Part shown: positions 29,932-38,290 of the stretch, one piece after another
How the letters are laid out: the number at the start of each line of letters is the position of its first letter
Position numbering within the stretch: the stretch's first letter is position 1
DNA from: Azospirillaceae bacterium
GTDB taxonomy: Bacteria; Pseudomonadota; Alphaproteobacteria; Azospirillales; Azospirillaceae
DNA: 64,000 bases
Direction: 5' to 3'
Assembly (NCBI GenBank): GCA_035645145.1
Contig: DASQNC010000017.1
Span: forward strand, 1 to 64,000
Made by a program: the position numbers and the translations under genes
The notes under the pieces: generated by a model
Database searches by the model: none
The model's input: only the letters and a program-made list of their open reading frames with translations
What the model was told of the DNA's origin: nothing

Positions 29932-30651
29932 TCAGCCCCGCGGCAGAGCGCGGTCGAGCGCCTGGCGGAACACGTCGGCCGGCTGTGCGCCGACGATGCG
30001 ATCCCGGCCGTTGTTGATGACGAAGGTGGGGGTGGAGGTGACGCTGTACTGCTTTTCCGCGTCCAGGCGGCGCTGCAGCAGCCAGTTCCCCAGGTCCTGG
30101 TTGTTCACGCAGGCCTGGAAGTCCGCCTCGCTCAGCCCCGCCAGCCGAGCCGTCTGTTGCAGGGCACGCTGCGGATCCTGGCCGCCCGTCCACTGCTCCT
30201 GGCTGCGGAACAGGATGTCGACGAACGGGAAGTACCGATCGGCCGGCAGGCAGCGGGCCGCCATGGCACCGGCGAGCGCCATGCGGTCGAACGGGAAGTC
30301 GCGGTAGACGATCTTCACCTTGCCGGTGTCGATGTAGTCCGCCTTGAGCTGCGGCAGGATGTTGTTGTGGAAGTTCGCGCAGTGCGGGCAGGTCAGCGAC
30401 GAGTATTCGATGACCGTCACGGGCGCGTTCGGGTTGCCCAGCACCCGCTCCGCGTAAAGGGGGTTCTGCTCCTGGCCGGCCGGCGGCGGGGTCGTCGCCA
30501 GTTCCCCGCCCGGCGTGGCGGCATTGGCCGTGGCCACCGCCCCTCCGGCCGAGGGGGCCGGATCCTGCCGGGTGCCGAAGTAGACACCCGCCCCGCCACC
30601 GACGGCGAGCACCGCAACGACGGGCAGAACGATACGCATATTGGGGGCCAT
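29932..30651 (-). CDS. DsbA-family thiol:disulfide oxidoreductase, membrane-anchored or exported
   Basis: A 239-residue protein with an N-terminal hydrophobic segment (MRIVLPVVAVLAVGGGAGVYFG), a low-complexity Ala/Pro linker and a thioredoxin-fold domain from about residue 60. The active site is C88-P-H-C91 in SLTCPHCANFH, the cis-proline loop is STPTFVINN, and the inserted helical region is of the DsbA/BdbD type. It should oxidise or isomerise cysteines in the periplasm. ATG 30651 was chosen because AGGG precedes it; an internal ATG at 30639 would also keep the signal segment. It lies 102 bases upstream of smc, a common alphaproteobacterial pairing. Confidence 0.9.
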   Translation of the reverse strand: MAPNMRIVLPVVAVLAVGGGAGVYFGTRQDPAPSAGGAVATANAATPGGELATTPPPAGQEQNPLYAERVLGNPNAPVTVIEYSSLTCPHCANFHNNILPQLKADYIDTGKVKIVYRDFPFDRMALAGAMAARCLPADRYFPFVDILFRSQEQWTGGQDPQRALQQTARLAGLSEADFQACVNNQDLGNWLLQRRLDAEKQYSVTSTPTFVINNGRDRIVGAQPADVFRQALDRALPRG

Positions 30652-30714
30652 GAGCCTCAACCCTACTAGATATTGAAAAAAGATAGGCCCGCAGGGCCGG
30701 CGTTGCAACCTCGA

Positions 30715-31191
30715 TCAGCCTTTCCCGCGGGATGTCATGGCGCGGGCAAGCGAGGACAGGGTCTCCTTCAACTCCGGATCGGTGACGGAATTGAGGCACT
30801 GTTCCAGGCCCGACAGGCGGACCGCATCGGGCGCGCCGATCGGCCGCGCCCGGCGCTGGATGGCGCCGCGCCGGCTGCCGGGCGGGCCCTGCACGAGCTT
30901 CAGGCGCACCACGGCGGCATAGCCGAAAAAGGCGTTCACCCGCTCCAGCACCTGGGCTTCGGAGTGTTGGAGTTCCAGGGCCGCGGCACCGGTGACCCGG
31001 AGGTGCAGCACGGCACCGTCCCGCCGGCCCGGCGGGAACACCAGCTTGAAGGGCACCGCATGGTCCGCAAGATGGGGACCGACCACGCTGGCCCAATCGG
31101 CGAGCAGCGGCCCGAACGCCAGCCCGCGGCGCTTCATGGCGCCGGAGGCGAGTGTGGGGACGATGGCGGCAAGCGTGCGGGGTCCGCTCAT
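30715..31191 (-). CDS. DUF721 (DciA-like) domain protein
   Basis: A 158-residue basic protein of the DUF721 family; its relatives include DciA, the ancestral loader of the replicative helicase, but many alphaproteobacterial members are uncharacterised. The family part covers roughly residues 1-100 (LASGAMKRRGLAFGPLLADW, VVGPHLADHAVPFKLVF, and the strand AVLHLRVTGAAALELQH). A basic linker (RRGAIQRRARP) and a short C-terminal helix follow. An alternative ATG at 31224 would add eleven residues. It lies 63 bases upstream of the DsbA-like gene on the same strand and is divergent from mutY. Confidence 0.85.
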   Translation of the reverse strand: MSGPRTLAAIVPTLASGAMKRRGLAFGPLLADWASVVGPHLADHAVPFKLVFPPGRRDGAVLHLRVTGAAALELQHSEAQVLERVNAFFGYAAVVRLKLVQGPPGSRRGAIQRRARPIGAPDAVRLSGLEQCLNSVTDPELKETLSSLARAMTSRGKG

Positions 31192-31293
31192 CTGCGGGTG
31201 GGCTCCGTGATCCGGGATAACCATATTTACGCGGACTATCCCCGTTCGAACAGTGTCCGGGCAGGGCCCGTCCACCCGGCAACCGTCCAACCG

Positions 31294-32367
31294 ATGACAG
31301 ATCCCGCCTCCCCGTCCGCCCGGCTGCTCGCCTGGTACGACCGGCACCACCGCGTCCTGCCCTGGCGTGCGCCGCCGGGCGCCGCCGCCGATCCGTACCA
31401 GGTCTGGCTGTCCGAAATCATGCTGCAGCAGACGACCGTGGCGGCGGTGGCCGGCTATTTCCGGGCCTTCCTGGACCGATGGCCGACGGTCCGGGATCTG
31501 GCGGCGGCCCCGTTGGACGAGGTGCTCACGGCGTGGGCCGGACTCGGTTACTACGCCCGCGCCCGCAACCTGCACCGTTGCGCCCAGGTGGTGGCCGGGG
31601 AGCTCGGCGGCCGGTTCCCCGAGGACGAGGCCGGCCTGCTGGCCCTGCCCGGAGTCGGCCCCTACACGGCCGCGGCGATCGCAGCCATTGCGTTCGGCCG
31701 CCCGGCGACGGCGGTGGACGGCAACATCGAACGCGTGGTGGCGCGCCTGTTCGCCCTGACCGATCCGTTGCCCGCGGCCAAGAACAGGCTGAAGGCCATG
31801 GCCGCGACGCTGGTTCCGTCGTCGCGGCCGGGCGATCACACCCAGGCCATGATGGATCTGGGTGCCACCATCTGCGTGCCGCAACGGCCGAAGTGCATCC
31901 TGTGCCCGCTGGCGGAGGATTGCCGGGCGCGCGCCCTCGGGATCGCCGGCACGCTTCCGGCCAAGGCCGCCAAGCCCGTGCGTCCGCTGAAGCGCGGCAC
32001 CGCCTTCTGGGTCCTGAACCCGGATGGCGCCGTGCTGCTGCGCCGGCGCCCCGAAAAGGGCCTGTTGGGCGGCATGATGGAGGTGCCCTCCTCCGACTGG
32101 CGCGCGGTCGACCGGTCGGGGAACGGCATCGCCGATGACGGGGCCGGTCTGGCCGCCGCCCCGGTACCGGCGGAATGGCGCCGGCTGCCCGGGCTGGTGC
32201 GCCACGGCTTCTCCCATTTCGAGTTGGAGCTTGCGGTGGTCGCGGGCCGGGCCCTTGATGGCTGGCGGCAGGCGGACGGCGTCTGGGTGCCGCTCGACCG
32301 TCTTTCGGAACAGGCCATCCCGACCGTGATGCGCAAGGTGGTGAAACATGCGCTGGCGCATGCTTGA
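31294..32367 (+). CDS. mutY: A/G-specific adenine DNA glycosylase
   Basis: A 357-residue MutY that removes adenine mispaired with 8-oxoguanine. The catalytic glutamate is E41 (WLSEIMLQQT), the helix-hairpin-helix reads LPGVGPYTAAAI, the catalytic aspartate is D142 (VDGNIERV), and the [4Fe-4S] ligands are C194, C201, C204 and C210 in the standard C-x6-C-x2-C-x5-C pattern. A C-terminal Nudix-like domain that recognises 8-oxoG follows (from about residue 225, AFWVLNPDGAVLLRRRP). The start is ATG 31294. The last 20 bases overlap the next gene. Confidence 0.97.
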   Translation: MTDPASPSARLLAWYDRHHRVLPWRAPPGAAADPYQVWLSEIMLQQTTVAAVAGYFRAFLDRWPTVRDLAAAPLDEVLTAWAGLGYYARARNLHRCAQVVAGELGGRFPEDEAGLLALPGVGPYTAAAIAAIAFGRPATAVDGNIERVVARLFALTDPLPAAKNRLKAMAATLVPSSRPGDHTQAMMDLGATICVPQRPKCILCPLAEDCRARALGIAGTLPAKAAKPVRPLKRGTAFWVLNPDGAVLLRRRPEKGLLGGMMEVPSSDWRAVDRSGNGIADDGAGLAAAPVPAEWRRLPGLVRHGFSHFELELAVVAGRALDGWRQADGVWVPLDRLSEQAIPTVMRKVVKHALAHA

Positions 32368-33079
32368 GAAGGTGGCCGCCGCGGCGGGCCTTCTGGTTTC
32401 CATGGCCCTGCCGGCGGCAGCCCGCGCGCAGCAGGCGGTGGATCTGGCCCTGGTGCTGGCGGTGGACGCGTCGGCCAGCATCACCGACGGCGGCTGGACG
32501 TTCCAGTTGCGCGGCCATTCCGCGGCGTTCCGCAACCCCCGGGTCGCGGATGCCATCGCATCCGGGCCGCATGGACGCATTGCGGTGACGGTGGCGCGCT
32601 TCGCCGGGCCGAACTCGCTTTCCACCCTGGTTCCCTGGACGATCGTGGGATCGGCCGCCGAGGCCGAGGCCTTCGCCGCCGCCATCGACGCCGCACCGAC
32701 CGCCGGCCGGGGGGGTGCGACCGCGGTGGGCAGTGCCATGGATGCCGCGGCCAAGCTGCTCGCCACGGCCCCCGGCGAGGCGCCGCGGCGAACCATCGAC
32801 CTCAGCAGCAACGGCTTCTCCAACGCCGGCATCGCCCCGGAAGAGGCCAAGCCGCGCCTGGAAGCCGCCGGCATCACGCTGAACGCGCTGGTGATCCTGG
32901 ACGAGTACGATTGGCTGGAAGAGTACTACCAGGAAAACGTCATCGCCGGCCCCGGTGCGTTCGTGCGGACGGCCGAGGACCGCGACAGCTTCTACGAGGC
33001 CATCCTGGGCAAGCTGGTGCTGGAAATTTCGGCCCGGCCCGATCCGCAGTCCGGCATCCGGGCGTTCGCGGCCCGCTGA
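32348..33079 (+). CDS. DUF1194 (von Willebrand A-like) secreted protein
   Basis: A 243-residue exported protein of the DUF1194 family. A signal peptide ends near AAARA-Q (about residue 27). The mature part starts with DLALVLAVDASASITDGGW, a VWA-type metal-ion-dependent adhesion site in which D-x-S-x-S is intact, and continues with a Rossmann-like pattern; GGATAVGSAMDAAAKLL supplies the expected threonine. The function of the family is unknown; binding of an extracytoplasmic partner is likely. It overlaps mutY by 20 bases; ATG 32360 is a possible later start. Confidence 0.87.
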   Translation: MRWRMLEKVAAAAGLLVSMALPAAARAQQAVDLALVLAVDASASITDGGWTFQLRGHSAAFRNPRVADAIASGPHGRIAVTVARFAGPNSLSTLVPWTIVGSAAEAEAFAAAIDAAPTAGRGGATAVGSAMDAAAKLLATAPGEAPRRTIDLSSNGFSNAGIAPEEAKPRLEAAGITLNALVILDEYDWLEEYYQENVIAGPGAFVRTAEDRDSFYEAILGKLVLEISARPDPQSGIRAFAAR

Positions 33080-33151
33080 CGGTCAGAACCCACCCCCATC
33101 GCCGCGCGTTCACACCCTGATACGCTAGGATGCCATGGGGTTTGCCGCGCA

Positions 33152-33856
33152 ATGAGGGCTTTGTGGATCGCTGCCGCAACCTTGGCGCTGCTGGCCGGCT
33201 GCGATGACTTCCCGAAAGACAGTGCGGGCTCGCTGGCGCGCATCCACGACGGCGAGGTGCGGGTCGGGGTGGCCGACAATCCGCCCTGGGTGGTTTTCGA
33301 GGGCGACCGCGTAACGGGTGTCGAGCCGGCGTTGATCCAGGCCTGGGCGGACGGGCTGGGTGCCCAGGTCCACTGGGTCCGTGGTGCCGAGGCCGAACTG
33401 GTCGAGGCCTTGAACCGCCGCGAGCTGGACCTCATGGCCGCCGGCTTGAGCCACAGGACTCCACACGCCTCGCGGCTTGGCCTGACGCAACCCTATCTGG
33501 AGACCGCGATCCGGGTCGGCGCACCGGCCGGCGAACCGGTCCCGGACGATCTTGCGGGCATGCAGGTCGCGGTGCCGCCCGGACGGCCGGCCCTTGTCGG
33601 CCGGCTGCGGGACGAGAAGGCCGTCCCGGCGGAAGGGAACGGACAGGGCGCCCGTGCCGCCAAGCTGGTGGCGGGCTACGATGTCGAGCTGGAGGCCGAG
33701 GGCCTGTCTCCCGGCGGCCGTCGGCTGCACACGGAAAAGCGGGTGATGGCCGTCATGCCGGGCGAAAGCGCCCTTCTGCTCGATCTCGACCGCTTCCTGC
33801 TGGGCGTGGACGAGGCGGCCCTGCGGCGGCGCGCGGCCGAGGAGGCCCGGCGATGA
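33152..33856 (+). CDS. Solute-binding (family 3) lipoprotein
   Basis: A 234-residue lipoprotein: signal peptide with lipobox LLAGC (cysteine at about residue 17), then an amino-acid-type periplasmic binding domain. VRVGVADNPPWVVFEGDRVTGVEPAL is the usual opening (given in part), and ELDLMAAGLSHRTPHASRLGLTQPY corresponds to the central segment where family 3 proteins read tPeR. The binding domain is shorter than typical. Its last four bases overlap the start of the CDF transporter (ATGA), so the two are translationally coupled and the protein may sense or bind something related to that transporter; this is inferred. Confidence 0.82.
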   Translation: MRALWIAAATLALLAGCDDFPKDSAGSLARIHDGEVRVGVADNPPWVVFEGDRVTGVEPALIQAWADGLGAQVHWVRGAEAELVEALNRRELDLMAAGLSHRTPHASRLGLTQPYLETAIRVGAPAGEPVPDDLAGMQVAVPPGRPALVGRLRDEKAVPAEGNGQGARAAKLVAGYDVELEAEGLSPGGRRLHTEKRVMAVMPGESALLLDLDRFLLGVDEAALRRRAAEEARR

Positions 33857-34860
33857 AGACGGCACCGGGTTTCGAATTCCCGCCGGACATGGCCCGGCAG
33901 CTCCACAAGGCGCGGCGGCTGGAGTGGCTGTCCCTCCTTTACGTCGGTTCGGCGGCGGCCCTGCTGTGGGTGACCATGGGCTCGTCCCAGGCCATGCGGA
34001 CCGGCTTCTTCGACGACCTTATCAGCCTGGTTCCCGCCATCGCGTTCCTGGTCTGCACCCGGATCGCGCCGCGCACGCCGGACCAAACCTTCCCCTACGG
34101 CTACCACGGCGTGGTCTCGATCGGCTATCTGACCGCGTCGCTGGCGCTGGTGGCCATGGGCCTGTTCCTGCTGATCGAGGCGGTGGCCAAGTTCGCCCTG
34201 GGCGAGCGCACCACCATCGGCGGCATGCACCTGTTCGGGCATACGGTCTGGGCGGGGTGGCCGATGCTGGTTGCCCTGGCCTACAGCAGCATCCCGTCCT
34301 TCTTCCTGGGCCGGGCGAAGCTGCGCCTGGGGCCGAAGATCCACGACAAGATCCTGTTCGCCGATGCGCAGATGATGAAGGCGGACTGGATGGTCGGGGT
34401 GGCGACCGCGATCGGCGTGCTCGGCGTCGGCTTCGGCTACTGGTGGATGGACCCGCTGGCCGCGGCGGTCGCGTCGTTCGACATCCTGAAGGACGGGTTC
34501 ACCAACGTCGGCGTCGCCGTCGCGGACCTGATGGAGCGCCGGCCGCGCAAGACCGACCGGTCCGGCGACGAACCGCTGCCCGACGAAATCCGGCGCCGCA
34601 TGGAGGATCTGGCGTGGGTGCGGACCGCCGACGTCCGCCTCCGCGAGGTGGGCCACGTGTTCTTCGGCGAAGTGTTCGTGGTCCCGCGCGACGGCGTGCC
34701 GAACCTGCCGGCACGCATCCGCGAGGCGGTGGACATGGTGAAGGGCCTGAACTGGCGCGTGCACGATGTGACCGTCACGGCCCTCGACCGGCCGCTTGAA
34801 CCGCAGGCCGAAGGAAGCACCCAGGCTCCGCCCGAACGCCTGGCGGCACGCGGTTCCTGA
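33853..34860 (+). CDS. Cation diffusion facilitator family transporter
   Basis: A 335-residue inner-membrane protein of the CDF family, which exports divalent metals in exchange for protons. About five to six membrane helices span residues 25-220 (WLSLLYVGSAAALLWVTMG, LISLVPAIAFLVCT, GYLTASLALVAMGLFLLIEA), and a cytoplasmic C-terminal domain follows. The metal-site helix usually reading HxxxD here reads ADAQMMKADWMVG, and helix II reads FFDDLISL, so acidic ligands are present. The metal cannot be assigned. It starts inside the stop codon of the upstream lipoprotein gene. Confidence 0.88.
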   Translation: MKTAPGFEFPPDMARQLHKARRLEWLSLLYVGSAAALLWVTMGSSQAMRTGFFDDLISLVPAIAFLVCTRIAPRTPDQTFPYGYHGVVSIGYLTASLALVAMGLFLLIEAVAKFALGERTTIGGMHLFGHTVWAGWPMLVALAYSSIPSFFLGRAKLRLGPKIHDKILFADAQMMKADWMVGVATAIGVLGVGFGYWWMDPLAAAVASFDILKDGFTNVGVAVADLMERRPRKTDRSGDEPLPDEIRRRMEDLAWVRTADVRLREVGHVFFGEVFVVPRDGVPNLPARIREAVDMVKGLNWRVHDVTVTALDRPLEPQAEGSTQAPPERLAARGS

Positions 34861-34970
34861 GCCGGTCCGCCCCTTTCCGGCTTGGCCGTGCATGCCGGCC
34901 GTGATTGCCCCCCGCGGGACCGCTGCCGGTGTCGTGGACTGGGGACCGGCCCGGCGAGGGAGGGGGCGAC

Positions 34971-35066
34971 GATGCTTTGCGCGCGCATGGCTTTTACCAG
35001 CGCATGGGCTGGGTGCGTTCCGGATCGACGGCCGATGGGTCGATCGTCTACATCCGGTGCGGGCAC
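34971..35066 (+). pseudogene. Remnant of a GNAT acetyltransferase (C-terminal motif only)
   Basis: In one frame this stretch reads AHGFYQRMGWVRSGSTADGS followed by IVYIR, which resembles the final helix and strand of GNAT-family acetyltransferases (typically FYRRMGFVRxGExPSGSIPGR). Neither the acetyl-CoA binding motif nor a plausible start is found upstream, and the frame ends in low-complexity sequence. It is best read as a decayed gene end lying in the 281 bases between the CDF gene and folB; a chance match cannot be excluded. Confidence 0.4.
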
Positions 35067-35141
35067 GATCCGGACGGGCCCAGCCCCGCCCACAGACTGA
35101 GCCTGGGTGGTGCGCCGGCCGCCGGCTCCACCCACACGGCA

Positions 35142-35528
35142 TCAAGGTGAGGGGACGTCCCCACGGCGGCGCTCCAGCCGCACGCCGACGACGCATCCGG
35201 GCATCACGTCGGGCTTCTCGACCTGGACCCGCACCGCCACCACGCGGGGGTCGGCCAAGCAGGCCGCGGCGATACGTTCGCCCAGCGTCTCGACCAGGAA
35301 GGTGTGGCTGTCGCCCACCGCGCCCCGCGCCGCATCGGCCAGCAGCTCGTACGACAGCACGTCCTCGATCCGGTCGCGGGGCGCGGCCGGAAGCTCCACG
35401 TCGGCTTCGATCCCGATGCGGACCGCCTGCCCGCCGGTCTGCTCGTGGGCGTGCACGCCGATGCGCGCGTCCACCACCAGGTCGCGGAGCAGAAGGGTGT
35501 AACGGGCGGTCGGGGCGGTTGAAGGCAT
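35142..35528 (-). CDS. folB: Dihydroneopterin aldolase family protein
   Basis: A 128-residue FolB-type protein that cleaves dihydroneopterin to 6-hydroxymethyl-dihydropterin in folate synthesis. The opening strand YTLLLRDLVVDARIGVHAHEQ and the segment EDVLSYELLADAARGAV, TFLVETLGERIA and VRVQVEKPDV are family blocks; the active-site glutamate and lysine positions fall in VETL and EKPD. ATG 35528 gives a family-like length; more codons are open upstream but overlap the promoter side of cpdB. Folate genes are not adjacent. It is convergent with the CDF transporter and divergent from cpdB. Confidence 0.9.
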   Translation of the reverse strand: MPSTAPTARYTLLLRDLVVDARIGVHAHEQTGGQAVRIGIEADVELPAAPRDRIEDVLSYELLADAARGAVGDSHTFLVETLGERIAAACLADPRVVAVRVQVEKPDVMPGCVVGVRLERRRGDVPSP

Positions 35529-35706
35529 CTGGTGCGGCGATCCATTGCGGACACGGGCCGGTCCGGGACAAAGGACTAGCCGGCCGGGCAAGGACATGGC
35601 AACGGCCCTGCGCATCCCGAAGACTCCGTTTTGCGCAGCGCACCACCTGTCCTATAGGATCCCGAACCCACCGGCCACCGTCGTCGACCCTGCCAAGAGG
35701 CCCGAG

Positions 35707-37680
35707 ATGCCCAAGTTGCACCTGACCCGACGCACCCTGCTGACGGGCGCGGCCGCCAGCGGCCTCGCGCTCGGCCTGAACTGGGAGGCACTGGCCCAGC
35801 AGCCCGGCGTCGTGCGCCTGCGCCTGCTGGAGACGACCGACATCCACGTGCACGTGTTCCCGTACGACTACTACCGGGACCGCGAGGACGACACGATGGG
35901 TCTGGCCAAGACCGCGACCCTGATCGCGCGGGCACGGGCCGAGGTGCCGAACAGCCTGCTGTTCGACAACGGCGATTTCCTGCAGGGCAACCCCATGGGC
36001 GACTGGGTCGCCTATCAGCGCGGCATGCGGGCCGGCGACACGCACCCGGTCATGAACGGCATGCGCGTGCTCGGCTACGATGCCGCGACGCTGGGCAACC
36101 ACGAATTCAACTACGGCCTCGACTTCCTGGACAAGGTGCTGTCCGGCGCCAACTTCCCCATCGTCTGCGCCAACGTGGCCAAGGGGCCGTTGGCCGGGTC
36201 GCCGCGCGGCGACCAGACCCTGGTGAAACCCTACACCATCCTCGAACGCACGGTCGTCGACGAGGCCGGCGGGCGCCACCCGCTGAAGGTGGGCGTGATC
36301 GGTGTCACCCCGCCCCAGATCATGCAGTGGGACCGGGCGCACCTGGAGGGCAACGCGAACGCCCGCGACATCGTCGAGGCGGCGGCGGCCTGGGTGCCCG
36401 AGATGCGCGAGCGCGGGGCGGACATCGTGGTGATGCTGTCCCATTCCGGCATCGCACCGGGCAACCGGGCGGGCGGCGACGAGAACGCCAGCCTGTTCCT
36501 GGCCCGCGAGGTGAAGGGCATCGACGCCATCTTCACCGGCCACCAGCACAAGGTCTTCCCCGGCCCCGACTTCACCGGCGACGGCATCGACGCCAAGGCG
36601 GGCACGCTGGCCGGCGTCCCCACCGTCATGGCCGGCTTCTGGGGCAGCCACCTCGGCCTGATCGATCTGGTGCTCAAGCGTGACGGCGGCCGCTGGCATG
36701 TCCTCGGCCATTCGTCCGAGGCGCGGCCGATCTACAAGCGTGAAGGCCGCACCGTCGTTCCCCAGGCCGAACCCGACGTGCAGGTGATGGCCGCGGTCAA
36801 GGCGGACCACGAATCCACCCTGGCCTATGTGCGCCAGCCGGTGGGCAAGATCACCGCCCCCATCAACAGCTACTTCGCCCTGGTCGCCGACGACCCGTCG
36901 GTCCAGATCGTGAGCCAGGCCCAGCTCTGGTACGTCGGCCAGCTCCTGAAGGGCACCCCGCACGCGGACCTTCCGGTCCTTTCGGCGGCGGCCCCGTTCA
37001 AGGCCGGCGGGCGCGGCGGCGCCGACTACTACACCGACGTCCCGGCCGGCGACATCGCCATCAAGAACGTCGCCGACTTGTACCTGTACCCCAACACCGT
37101 CCGTGCCGTGGCGGTGACCGGCGAGCAGGTGAAGGAGTGGCTGGAGCGGTCGGCCGGCATCTTCCGCCAGATCAACCCGTCGGGCGAGGAGCAGCCGCTC
37201 CTCGACCCGAACTTCCCGTCCTTCAACTACGACGTCATCGACGGGGTGACCTACCGGATCGACCTGACCAAGCCGTCCCGCTACGACCTGGACGGCAAGC
37301 TGGCGAACCCGGACGCCCACCGGATCGTGGACCTGAGGTACCAGGGCAAGCCGATCGATCCGAAGCAGCGCTTCGTCATCGCCACCAACAACTACCGCGC
37401 GGGCGGCGGCGGCAAGTTCCCCGGTGCGGACGGCACGACCATCATCCTGGAAGCGCCGGACACTAACCGCGACGTGCTGGTCCGCTACATCGCCGAGCGA
37501 GGCACCATCGACCCGTCGGCGGACGGCAACTGGGGCTTCGTGCCGGTGCCGGGCGCGACCAATGTCGTGTTCGACAGCGCCCCCCAGGCCCAGCAGTACC
37601 TGTCATCGGCCAAGGGTGTCGCCTTCGTGGGTCCGTCGCAGGAAGGCTTTGCGAAGTACAGGCTCGACCTGTCCGCATAA
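35707..37680 (+). CDS. cpdB: 2',3'-cyclic-nucleotide 2'-phosphodiesterase / 3'-nucleotidase, Tat-exported
   Basis: A 657-residue periplasmic enzyme that degrades 2',3'-cyclic nucleotides and 3'-nucleotides for scavenging. The N terminus carries a twin-arginine signal (LTRRTLLTGAAASGLALGL). The metallophosphatase domain has D-x-H in TTDIHVHVF, DNGDFLQGN, LGNHEFNYG and FTGHQHKVF; the C-terminal 5'-nucleotidase-type substrate domain includes NVADLYLYPNTVRAV and ATNNYRAGGGGKFPG. Length matches E. coli CpdB. ATG 35707 is preceded by AGAGG and gives a correct Tat signal. A 15-base-pair hairpin follows the stop codon. Confidence 0.95.
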   Translation: MPKLHLTRRTLLTGAAASGLALGLNWEALAQQPGVVRLRLLETTDIHVHVFPYDYYRDREDDTMGLAKTATLIARARAEVPNSLLFDNGDFLQGNPMGDWVAYQRGMRAGDTHPVMNGMRVLGYDAATLGNHEFNYGLDFLDKVLSGANFPIVCANVAKGPLAGSPRGDQTLVKPYTILERTVVDEAGGRHPLKVGVIGVTPPQIMQWDRAHLEGNANARDIVEAAAAWVPEMRERGADIVVMLSHSGIAPGNRAGGDENASLFLAREVKGIDAIFTGHQHKVFPGPDFTGDGIDAKAGTLAGVPTVMAGFWGSHLGLIDLVLKRDGGRWHVLGHSSEARPIYKREGRTVVPQAEPDVQVMAAVKADHESTLAYVRQPVGKITAPINSYFALVADDPSVQIVSQAQLWYVGQLLKGTPHADLPVLSAAAPFKAGGRGGADYYTDVPAGDIAIKNVADLYLYPNTVRAVAVTGEQVKEWLERSAGIFRQINPSGEEQPLLDPNFPSFNYDVIDGVTYRIDLTKPSRYDLDGKLANPDAHRIVDLRYQGKPIDPKQRFVIATNNYRAGGGGKFPGADGTTIILEAPDTNRDVLVRYIAERGTIDPSADGNWGFVPVPGATNVVFDSAPQAQQYLSSAKGVAFVGPSQEGFAKYRLDLSA

Positions 37681-37685
37681 GGACG

Positions 37686-37720
37686 GCCCGTCGCCCCGGC
37701 CACTCGCCGGGGCGACGGGC
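37686..37720. terminator. Bidirectional hairpin after cpdB
   Basis: A perfect 15-base-pair inverted repeat (37686-37700 with 37706-37720, five-base loop) lies between the convergent cpdB and DUF2892-type genes. No T run follows it. Confidence 0.7.
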
Positions 37721-37741
37721 TGGATTTCCGGTGTTACCGGG

Positions 37742-38089
37742 TCAGATCGCGGGATCGTAGGCGTGGGCACCCTGCTCCTGGCGGACCGGGTCCTGGCGGA
37801 CCGGGGCCGCGAAATCCTGGCGGCCGGAGCTCGTGACGCCCCGGCGCCCCATGCCGCCCTGCCCCCGGTTCTCGATCATCGCCTTCACCGGGCAGTGGCG
37901 GCTCATCCCGCGGGCCACCAGCAGCCCCCCTCCCACCACCATCAGAAGCCCGCGTAGGTTGGGCTGGCGCACGGCGCCCGCGGCCATCGCAAGGCCGAAC
38001 ACGACGGAGCCCACGCTTTCCGCCGTGCCCATGTTCTTCGCACCACCGAACACCTGGTGGCGCGCACGCTCGATCCTATGGTCCGACAT
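37742..38089 (-). CDS. Small DUF2892/YgaP-like membrane protein
   Basis: A 115-residue protein with two closely spaced hydrophobic segments (VGSVVFGLAMAAGAV, LLMVVGGGLLVARG) followed by SRHCPVKAMI, the signature seen in DUF2892 proteins and at the C terminus of YgaP-type rhodaneses. The last 40 residues are polar and repetitive in R and Q (GRQDFAAPVRQDPVRQEQ). No role is known. It starts at ATG 38089 and is convergent with cpdB. Confidence 0.78.
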   Translation of the reverse strand: MSDHRIERARHQVFGGAKNMGTAESVGSVVFGLAMAAGAVRQPNLRGLLMVVGGGLLVARGMSRHCPVKAMIENRGQGGMGRRGVTSSGRQDFAAPVRQDPVRQEQGAHAYDPAI

Positions 38090-38290
38090 GCCGCCCTCGC
38101 CGCTGCATCAGAAGATCCTGCGCAGGAGCGAACCCGCCCGATCGCCAGGCGGTTCCAAATGGATGCGCACCCCCGGCCTGCCCCCTTCGGCCCGACACTT
38201 GATCCTGCGCGGCCGGTTCCACGTTATATCCACAGGCATACGTGCAGGAGGCACCCCCGCCACGCTGCGCGGCAAATGGAGAAACCTGAA

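Noticed and set aside
26485-30669. A very long plus-strand open frame opposite smc and the DsbA-like gene
   Set aside because: It is the antisense of the smc coiled coil; Arg/Ala/Leu-rich codons in G+C-rich DNA leave the opposite frame open. No domain, start signal or family match.
35545-35706. An N-terminal extension of cpdB upstream of the Tat signal
   Set aside because: The frame is open, but the twin-arginine signal starts at 35707 and would not work internally.
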